Origin: Clostridia bacterium
GTDB taxonomy: Bacteria; Bacillota; Clostridia; Oscillospirales; CAG-272
Direction of reading: 5' to 3'
Assembly: GCA_017547755.1 (NCBI GenBank)
Contig: JAFYOX010000059.1
Span: 1 to 37,024 of the forward strand
DNA: 37,024 bases
Made by a program: the position numbers and the translations under genes
In this document: positions 30,896-37,024 of the stretch, piece after piece
How positions within the stretch are numbered: the first letter of the stretch is position 1
Layout: each line of letters begins with the position of its first letter
The notes under the pieces: generated by a model
What the model was told of the DNA's origin: nothing
What the model saw: the letters and a program-made list of their open reading frames with translations, nothing else
The model's database searches: none

Positions 30896-33800
30896 AATCA
30901 CTGGAACTGCATGGATTCAAATCTTTTCCCGACCGTACTCTTTTGAAGTTCAACAAAGGTGCGACTGTCATCGTCGGCCCCAACGGAAGCGGAAAATCCA
31001 ATATCACGGATGCCATGCGCTGGGTTCTCGGCGAACTGTCCACGAAAACACTGCGCGGCAGCAAGATGGAGGACGTTATTTTCGCCGGTGCGGACGACAA
31101 GAAAGCAATGAGCTTCGCGGAAGTGTCCGTCACCTTCGATGACAGCAGCGAACCGCGTGTCCTTGCCGCCGGATACGACGAAGTCACCGTGACCCGCCGG
31201 TATTACCGCAGCGGCGAGAGTGAATATTTCATCAACCGCAGAAAAGTCCGTCTGCGCGACATCTACGAACTGTTCATGAACACCGGCATCGGCCGCGAAG
31301 GCTATTCGATCGTCGGTCAGGGACGGATCGCGGAGATCCTCTCCAAGAAGAGCGAAGAACGCCGCGGCGTGTTCGAGGAAAGCGCGGGCATTGCAAGATA
31401 CCGTTATCAGAAAACGGAATCCGAGAAGAAACTCGCGGAAACCGAAGCCAATATGGAACGCGTGGAGGACATCGAATCCGAACTCGCGGGACGTCTCGGA
31501 CCGCTGGAAAAAGACGCCGCACGGGCAAGACAGTACCTCGAACTGTACGGCGAAAAGAAAAAGATCGATCTGGCACTCTGGCTGTACGATTCCGATCAGC
31601 TGAAAGAGAGCCTGATCAAAACCGAAAACGATACAAAACTGTCCGCTCACGAGCTGGAAATGGCGGAAGATTCCATCAAAACCACCTCCGCGAAAATCGA
31701 GCGGCTGTACGAAGAGACACATAATAATAAGGAAGCTTTTCAGCGTGCCCACGAAGAGACCGCCGCCGTTACCCGGCAGATGACCGATACCCGTGCGGAG
31801 ATCCTCGTTCTGGAAAAGGAAACGGAGCACGCGGAAGCAAAGCTTTCCGCGGAGCGCGCGTTGCTGGAGGCATCCGGACGGAACATTGCCAGAGAAAGAG
31901 AACGGCTGGACGCCGTTTCCGAGCGGCAGGTTCTCCTTTCTGAGACGTATGCTTCTGTCAGCGGGGAATACGAAACGCTGACGGCGGAGATTTCCGCGCT
32001 CGGTGCGTCCGTGGAAGAGCGCACGAAGAAACTGGAAGCACTTCTTGAACGTCAGAAAGCCGCGGAATCGGCACTGACATCTCTGAAAGTCCGGCTGAAT
32101 GTGCAGGAAAACAACATCGCCAACCATAAAAAGCGAACGGACGCCGTCACGGAAGAGATCGAAAAATACGGGGAAGAACTCACCAAGCTCGACCGTACCG
32201 CCGCCGCCGCCGAAAAACAGATGGAAGAATACCGCACCGTCACGGCAAAACTCGACGAAGAAATTGCCGGATACACTGCCGCCGCCGAAGAGATCCGCTG
32301 CCGCAGTGCAGAGACCGGACGTCAGATGAGCGTGACGCAGGCGCAGCTCGACTCGCTCGACAGCCGCATCGCCGCGCTCGAACGAATGCGCGACCATTTC
32401 GACGGCTATAATAACAGCATCAAATATGTAATGAACGAGGCACGTGCCGGACGTCTCCGTGGGATCCGCGGCCCGGTGTCCTACCTCATCAAAGTGGAAC
32501 CGCGCTATACCGTCGCTATCGAAACGACCCTCGGCATGGCACTCCAGAACATTGTCACCGACGATGAAGACGCGGCAAAACGTTCCATCGAATCCCTCAA
32601 GCGCGGCAACGCGGGACGCGCTACCTTTTACCCGCTGACTACCATCCGCGCACAGTCCCGCGGACACGATTACGACGGTGTCGACCGTGCCTTCGGTTTT
32701 CTCGGCTGGGCGGACGAACTGGTTTCCTGTGATCCGGAATACACGAACGTCGTCCGTTCTCTTCTCGCAAGAACTGCCGTGTTCGACACGCTGGACAATG
32801 CAGCAAACGCGGCGCGTCAGAAAAACTGGCGTATCCGCGCCGTAACGCTCGACGGTCAGCAGATCAACTCCGGCGGTTCCTTCACCGGCGGACAGACCAA
32901 ACGCGATACCGGGATGCTGTCCCGGACTTCGCAGATCGAAACGCTGACAGCCGAACGGGATACGACCGCCGCCGCACTTGCAGAAATCAAGGCGCAGGCC
33001 GCCGAAGATGCAAAGCAGCTCGCGGAACAGGAGAAAAGGTCCGCCGGACTTCTTGAACGGCGCGGTCTGATCGCGGCGCTCATCGGTGCCGAACAGAAAA
33101 GCTTCAGCGAAACGGACGGCCGCCGCAGTACCATCCGCAGTCTTGTCGAAAGTCTGAAGCGGGACAGCGCATCCCTTGAAGAAACCGGCGCGCACAGCGA
33201 GGACGATCTCCGGAAAATCCGGGAAGAGATCCTTGCGCAGAGCGAATCCGCCGAAAAGATCCGCGCGGAACGTGACCGCATTGCCGCAGAACGCGGCGAA
33301 AACGAACTCCGTTCCTCCGAACTCACCGCCGAAGCCGGGGATCTTCGCGTCCGTCTTGCGGAAATTTCCCGCGATATGGAAGCCGCCGCCGTTCAGCAGG
33401 ACGACGCGGAAGAACGCGTGAAATCCATGGAAGCCGAACGTGACGGATACGCCGCGTCGATCGCGGAACTGGAAAACCGTATCCTCACCTTTGCCGCACA
33501 GGCGGCAGAGAAAAAGCAGGCGCTCGACGGCTACAACAAACGCATCGCCGAACTCACCGAACGCCGGACGAAACTCGAATCCAGCGGCGACGCGCTGGAA
33601 CTGCAGCTTACGAACCTCCGGCAGACGGAAAAAACGCAGAGTGCGAAAAAGGAACTCGCGTTCATCGCCCATTCCAAAAACGAAAGCCGACTGGCGTCGC
33701 TCCGTACGGAGTCCGACAAACTGACCGCGCGTCTGTGGGACGATTATGAAATGACCTACGCCGCCGCGAAAAAATTTGTCCAGGAAAACGACGCTCCCGT

Positions 33801-34488
33801 CGTGGAAAACGGAAACCGGAGCCGTTGTCAGGCACTGCAGAACGATCTGCGTGCAAAGATCAAGGTGCTCGGTCACGTCAATGTCGAAGCGGTGGAAGAA
33901 TACGGGGAAGTCAAGCGTCGTTACGATCACATCAAGCGTCAGCTCGACGACCTCCGCGCCGCCAGAAAAGACCTTCTTGAGATCCTTTCCGGCATCGAAG
34001 CGGACATGAAGCGCATCTTCCTTGAAGCGTTCGAGAAGATCAATACCTATTTCGGCGAGACCTTCCGCGAACTTTTCGGCGGCGGTCATGCCGAAGTGCG
34101 TCTGACCGATCCGGAGAATGTCCTGAGTTCCGGGATCGAGATCAACGCCGCACCGCCCGGAAAAACGATCAAGAATCTCGGTCTGCTGTCCGGCGGCGAG
34201 CAGGCATTTATCGCCATCGCCCTGATGTTTGCGCTGATCCGTGTCAATCCTTCGCCGTTCTGCATTTTCGACGAGATCGAAGCCGCCCTTGACGAAGTGA
34301 ACGTCGCGCGCGTCGGCCGCTACATAAGCCGCGCCGCAAAGGAAATGCAGGTCATCATGATCTCGCACCGGCGTGGAACCATGGACATTGCGGATTCTCT
34401 GTACGGTGTCACGATGCCGCAGAGCGGGGTATCGAAAGTCTTTACGCTCGGTACGCTGGACGATGCCGCAGGCCTTACCGCAAACTGA
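30886..34488 (+). CDS. smc: Chromosome segregation protein SMC (TTG start)
   Basis: ATP-driven condensin-like subunit that compacts and segregates the chromosome with ScpA/ScpB. 1200 residues, normal. Order: N-terminal ATPase half (YLKSLELHGFKSFPDRT; Walker A GPNGSGKSN at 31-39); long coiled coil (about 165-500); hinge (about 510-660, GIRGPVSYLI); return coiled coil (about 665-1000); C-terminal ATPase half with signature LSGGEQAFIAIALMFA and Walker B CIFDEIEAALDE. The usual GGERAL reads GGEQAF. Start is TTG at 30886, because GGAGG lies 7 nt before it and the family N-terminus starts here; no ATG fits. Overlaps the preceding gene by 10 nt and has a likely promoter inside it. Confidence 0.97.
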   Translation: MYLKSLELHGFKSFPDRTLLKFNKGATVIVGPNGSGKSNITDAMRWVLGELSTKTLRGSKMEDVIFAGADDKKAMSFAEVSVTFDDSSEPRVLAAGYDEVTVTRRYYRSGESEYFINRRKVRLRDIYELFMNTGIGREGYSIVGQGRIAEILSKKSEERRGVFEESAGIARYRYQKTESEKKLAETEANMERVEDIESELAGRLGPLEKDAARARQYLELYGEKKKIDLALWLYDSDQLKESLIKTENDTKLSAHELEMAEDSIKTTSAKIERLYEETHNNKEAFQRAHEETAAVTRQMTDTRAEILVLEKETEHAEAKLSAERALLEASGRNIARERERLDAVSERQVLLSETYASVSGEYETLTAEISALGASVEERTKKLEALLERQKAAESALTSLKVRLNVQENNIANHKKRTDAVTEEIEKYGEELTKLDRTAAAAEKQMEEYRTVTAKLDEEIAGYTAAAEEIRCRSAETGRQMSVTQAQLDSLDSRIAALERMRDHFDGYNNSIKYVMNEARAGRLRGIRGPVSYLIKVEPRYTVAIETTLGMALQNIVTDDEDAAKRSIESLKRGNAGRATFYPLTTIRAQSRGHDYDGVDRAFGFLGWADELVSCDPEYTNVVRSLLARTAVFDTLDNAANAARQKNWRIRAVTLDGQQINSGGSFTGGQTKRDTGMLSRTSQIETLTAERDTTAAALAEIKAQAAEDAKQLAEQEKRSAGLLERRGLIAALIGAEQKSFSETDGRRSTIRSLVESLKRDSASLEETGAHSEDDLRKIREEILAQSESAEKIRAERDRIAAERGENELRSSELTAEAGDLRVRLAEISRDMEAAAVQQDDAEERVKSMEAERDGYAASIAELENRILTFAAQAAEKKQALDGYNKRIAELTERRTKLESSGDALELQLTNLRQTEKTQSAKKELAFIAHSKNESRLASLRTESDKLTARLWDDYEMTYAAAKKFVQENDAPVVENGNRSRCQALQNDLRAKIKVLGHVNVEAVEEYGEVKRRYDHIKRQLDDLRAARKDLLEILSGIEADMKRIFLEAFEKINTYFGETFRELFGGGHAEVRLTDPENVLSSGIEINAAPPGKTIKNLGLLSGGEQAFIAIALMFALIRVNPSPFCIFDEIEAALDEVNVARVGRYISRAAKEMQVIMISHRRGTMDIADSLYGVTMPQSGVSKVFTLGTLDDAAGLTAN

Positions 34489-34530
34489 ACATAAGAAAAA
34501 TCAATCATCATCAAGCATTGGAGAAATAAC

Positions 34531-35484
34531 ATGGGATTTTTTGATAAATTAAAGCAGGGACTTGCCAAGACCAAAAACGCCGTTTTCGGACAGATCAACG
34601 AAGTGGTCAAGAATTTCCGCAAGGTCGACGAGGAATTCCTCGAAGAACTGGAAGAGATCATGATTTGCGCGGACATGGGTGCGGCTACCACCGAACGTGT
34701 CCTCGACGAACTCCGTGACCGCATCAAGACCGACAACATCAAGGATGCGGAAGACGTAAAGGGCGTTCTCGGAGAGATCCTGATGGCACAGGTCGGTGAA
34801 GGCGAACCGCTGAACCTCGAAACCTCCCCGTCCGTCATCCTCGTGATCGGCGTCAACGGTGTCGGCAAGACAACTTCCATCGGCAAAATCGCGAACAATC
34901 TCCGCAAGGACGGCAAGAAAGTCATCGTTGCCGCAGCGGATACTTTCCGTGCCGCAGCGATCGAACAGCTTGCGATCTGGTGTGACCGCGCCGGTGTGGA
35001 ACTCGTCCGTCAGAACGAAGGCTCCGACCCCGCATCCGTTGTATATGACGCGATCGCCGCTGCCAACAAGCGCAAGGCGGACGTACTGATCATCGATACC
35101 GCCGGACGTCTCCACAACAAGAGCAACCTCATGGACGAACTTGCGAAGATCAACCGCATCATCTCGCGCGAACTGCCGGGCGCATCCCGTGAGACCCTGC
35201 TTGTTCTCGACGCTACCACCGGTCAGAATGCTGTTATGCAGGCAAAGAAGTTCCAGGAAACCGCGGATATCACCGGTCTGATCCTCACCAAGCTCGACGG
35301 TACCGCAAAGGGCGGCGCGATCTTCTCCATCAAGGACGAAATCAACATCCCCGTCAAATACATCGGCGTCGGCGAACACATCGACGATATGCAGCCGTTT
35401 GATGCGAAGATGTTCATTGACGCGCTCATGAAGGAAGAAGAAAAGAAGGAATCCGACGAAAACAACGGAGAAGACGAAGAATGA
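34531..35484 (+). CDS. ftsY: Signal recognition particle receptor FtsY
   Basis: SRP-type GTPase that docks ribosome-SRP complexes at the membrane. 317 residues, consisting of the N and G domains with only a short N-terminal amphipathic start (GFFDKLKQGLAKTKNAV) instead of a long acidic A domain. GTPase motifs: GVNGVGKTT (from 107), DTFRAAAIEQL, DTAGRLHNKSNLMDEL and TKLDGTAKGG. The last 17 residues form a strongly acidic tail (KEEEKKESDENNGEDEE). Start ATG 34531 with GGAGA. Its stop overlaps the rdgB start (ATGA). Confidence 0.97.
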   Translation: MGFFDKLKQGLAKTKNAVFGQINEVVKNFRKVDEEFLEELEEIMICADMGAATTERVLDELRDRIKTDNIKDAEDVKGVLGEILMAQVGEGEPLNLETSPSVILVIGVNGVGKTTSIGKIANNLRKDGKKVIVAAADTFRAAAIEQLAIWCDRAGVELVRQNEGSDPASVVYDAIAAANKRKADVLIIDTAGRLHNKSNLMDELAKINRIISRELPGASRETLLVLDATTGQNAVMQAKKFQETADITGLILTKLDGTAKGGAIFSIKDEINIPVKYIGVGEHIDDMQPFDAKMFIDALMKEEEKKESDENNGEDEE

Positions 35485-36167
35485 CGAACATCGTTTTAGC
35501 TTCCAATAATAAAAAGAAGATCGCCGAACTGCAGACCCTTCTGGCGAATATTTCGGAAGGACTTGTCAATGTGCAGTCCCTCCGCGACATCGGTTTTACG
35601 GACGATATCGTCGAAGACGGCACCACCTTTGAAGAAAATTCCCTTATCAAAGCCGGAACTCCCGCAAAACTCGGTCATATCGGCATTGCGGATGACTCCG
35701 GACTTGCCGTGGATCATCTGAACGGCGCGCCGGGCATCTATTCCGCACGCTATTCCGGCGAAGGCGCGACCGACGAGACCAACCGCGCAAAGCTCTTAAC
35801 GGAACTCGACGGTGTACCCGCCGAAGCGCGTACCGCGCACTTTGTCTGCACCGCCGCGCTCGTTCTTCCGGAAAACAGCGGTTTCACCATCCCCGAAGAA
35901 TGGCAGATTTCCGCGGAACTTTCCGCGGCATCCGGACTTCCCCGCGAACGTGCCATGGTCGTACGCGGCGAATGCCCCGGACGGATCCTCACCGAGGAAC
36001 ACGGGGAAGGCGGATTCGGTTACGACAGCCTGTTCTATCACGAAGACTATCAGCAGACCTTTGCCGAAATTTCCGGCGAAGACAAGAATAAAGTGTCCCA
36101 TCGCGGCAATGCCATGCGGGAATTCACCCGCCGTCTCGCCGTGATTTTCGGGGACAACGATCATTGA
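35481..36167 (+). CDS. rdgB: dITP/XTP pyrophosphatase (RdgB/HAM1 family)
   Basis: Hydrolyses non-canonical purine NTPs (dITP, XTP) to monophosphates, keeping them out of DNA and RNA. 228 residues, against about 200 for typical members. Family marks: N-terminal VLASNNKKKIAEL; EDGTTFEENSLIKA; IADDSGLAVDHLNGAPGIYSARYSG; GFGYDSLFY; and the C-terminal KNKVSHRGNAM. An extra 20 to 25 residues sit in the middle (around 130-160, after CTAALVLPENSG). Start ATG 35481 overlaps the ftsY stop by 4 nt. yhbY follows after 15 nt. Confidence 0.95.
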   Translation: MTNIVLASNNKKKIAELQTLLANISEGLVNVQSLRDIGFTDDIVEDGTTFEENSLIKAGTPAKLGHIGIADDSGLAVDHLNGAPGIYSARYSGEGATDETNRAKLLTELDGVPAEARTAHFVCTAALVLPENSGFTIPEEWQISAELSAASGLPRERAMVVRGECPGRILTEEHGEGGFGYDSLFYHEDYQQTFAEISGEDKNKVSHRGNAMREFTRRLAVIFGDNDH

Positions 36168-36182
36168 CGGAGGAATATCATC

Positions 36183-36482
36183 ATGTTAAACAGCAAGCAG
36201 AGAGCAGCACTCAAGTCCATCGCATCCCAGACCGACGCCATTTTCCAGATCGGCAAGGGCGGCGTGGGAGAAGCCATGGTCAAGTCCATTTCCGACGCGC
36301 TGGAAGCGCGCGAACTCATCAAGATCAGCGTTCTTGAAAATTCCGCGGAAACCGCACGCGGTGCCGGCGAAGAGATCGCAAAGCTCACCGGTTCCGAAGT
36401 CGTAGCCGTCATCGGCCGGAAGATCATTCTCTACAAGGTCTCTTCCAAGCCTGAAAACCGGAAGATCTCCGCGACCCTCTGA
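36183..36482 (+). CDS. yhbY: CRM-domain RNA-binding protein YhbY
   Basis: A 99-residue protein made of one CRM domain, associated with pre-50S ribosomal particles in other bacteria. Marks: N-terminal LNSKQRAALKSIA; the FQIGKGGVGEAMVKSI loop; the LEARELIKISVLENS strand; and IGRKIILYK near the end. Start ATG 36183, with GGAGG upstream. The nadD start follows 7 nt after the stop; the yhbY-nadD order is common in Bacillota. Confidence 0.95.
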   Translation: MLNSKQRAALKSIASQTDAIFQIGKGGVGEAMVKSISDALEARELIKISVLENSAETARGAGEEIAKLTGSEVVAVIGRKIILYKVSSKPENRKISATL

Positions 36483-36489
36483 TCCGGCG

Positions 36490-37024
36490 ATGGAAAACTG
36501 TCGGAAAATCAGAACCGGACTGTTCGGCGGAACCTTTGCTCCGCCGCATCTCGGTCACGTCCATGCGGTCGAAATTATTCTGCGCAGTGCCGGACTGGAT
36601 GAAATTATCGTCATGCCGACCGCCACGCCGCCGCATAAGATCCGCTCCGGCGGCGATACGCCGGAACAGCGTCTTGAAATGTGCCGCGCCGCATTCGAGG
36701 TTCTCGAAGGTGTCCGGGTCTCGGATTTCGAGATCATGAAGGGCGGTATCAGCTATACCGTGCAGACGCTCGAACATTTTGCGGAAACGGAGCCGGAACG
36801 TGAGATCCACCTCATCTGCGGAACGGATATGTTCCTGACGCTCGACAAATGGTACCGCGCGGCGGACATTTTCCGTCTCGCAAAGATGATCTGTATCCCC
36901 AGAGACGACACCGAGCTTGAAGTACTGACCGAAAAACAGGCGGAATACCTCGAAAAATATCACGCGGATACGAAAATCCTCGCGGCGGAACCGGTGGATA
37001 TGTCCTCTACGGTGGTCCGCAGCC
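36490..37024 (+). CDS. nadD: Nicotinate-nucleotide adenylyltransferase (3' end beyond window)
   Basis: Converts nicotinate mononucleotide and ATP to deamido-NAD in NAD synthesis. 178 codons are visible. Nucleotidyltransferase motifs: TGLFGGTFAPPHLGH (HxGH type active site), VMPTATPPHK, EIHLICGTDMFLTLDKW, and VDMSSTVVRS at the cut end, matching the ISSTxIR motif. Many members read GGTFDPIH; here it is GGTFAPPH. Start ATG 36490; the ribosome site is weak (CCGGCG region), which suggests coupling to yhbY 7 nt upstream. Confidence 0.95.
   Translation, partial: MENCRKIRTGLFGGTFAPPHLGHVHAVEIILRSAGLDEIIVMPTATPPHKIRSGGDTPEQRLEMCRAAFEVLEGVRVSDFEIMKGGISYTVQTLEHFAETEPEREIHLICGTDMFLTLDKWYRAADIFRLAKMICIPRDDTELEVLTEKQAEYLEKYHADTKILAAEPVDMSSTVVRS

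Noticed and set aside
30898-34368. A 1156-codon open frame on the minus strand, opposite smc
   Set aside because: Same cause: a codon-bias shadow of smc; composition is low-complexity Phe/Gly/Val/Asp-rich and matches nothing I know.
1-37024. CRISPR array, prophage, insertion sequence, tRNA or rRNA
   Set aside because: No regularly spaced repeats, no integrase or transposase, no attachment-site duplication and no RNA gene signature were seen.

Overview
The window reads as chromosomal DNA of a moderately GC-rich, Gram-positive Bacillota of the class Clostridia, probably an uncultured gut-type lineage. Support for this: a spoVG gene; an infC-rpmI-rplT operon with a transcription-attenuation leader; the rnc / radical SAM / smc / ftsY order; trmFO beside topA; strong SigA-type promoters (TTGACA, 17 bp, TATAAT); and many T-tailed intrinsic terminators. 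UGA is an ordinary stop codon here, since many intact genes end with it. Genus and species cannot be read from the sequence. I see no rRNA, tRNA, CRISPR array, insertion sequence or prophage.

Layout. (1) 1-5580, minus strand: a 2-oxoacid dehydrogenase operon in the order DeoR-family regulator, E2, E3, fused E1 alpha-beta (cut by the window edge). A promoter with an embedded inverted repeat lies in front of it. (2) 5620-7600: murC (minus) and spoVG (plus), divergent. (3) 7600-12030: an unusual structured intergenic stretch, then a 1363-residue single reading frame that joins a complete carbamoyl-phosphate synthase large subunit to a complete diaminopimelate epimerase. (4) 12060-17715: a carbohydrate/solute block with an orphan lipoprotein substrate-binding protein, a PutP-type sodium symporter (minus), and a Gfo/Idh/MocA oxidoreductase paired with a DUF2961 (GH172-type) protein. 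(5) 17743-20504: a small DUF4275-like protein, then a BlaI-type repressor and an M56/BlaR1-type membrane protein whose frame is broken by a single in-frame TGA between its zinc-binding motifs. (6) 20570-22030: promoter, attenuator leader and infC (AUU start)-rpmI-rplT. (7) 22044-37024: a dense housekeeping run on the plus strand: SpoU-type RNA methyltransferase, dprA, topA, trmFO, plsX, rnc, radical SAM protein, smc, ftsY, rdgB, yhbY, nadD (cut by the window edge).

How the parts work together. Region 1 oxidises a 2-oxoacid to an acyl-CoA, apparently under a sugar-type DeoR switch. Region 4 looks like uptake and processing of carbohydrate or amino-acid substrates, with several promoters carrying their own inverted repeats. 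Region 5 is a repressor/sensor-protease pair whose sensor may be inactive or recoded. Regions 6 and 7 supply translation, RNA processing, DNA topology, chromosome segregation, membrane targeting and NAD synthesis.

The observations most worth a second look are the CarB-DapF fusion, the TGA-interrupted M56 protein, the infC attenuator with its AUU start, the unexplained folded region in front of carB, and candidate operators centred on the -10 regions of several transcription units.
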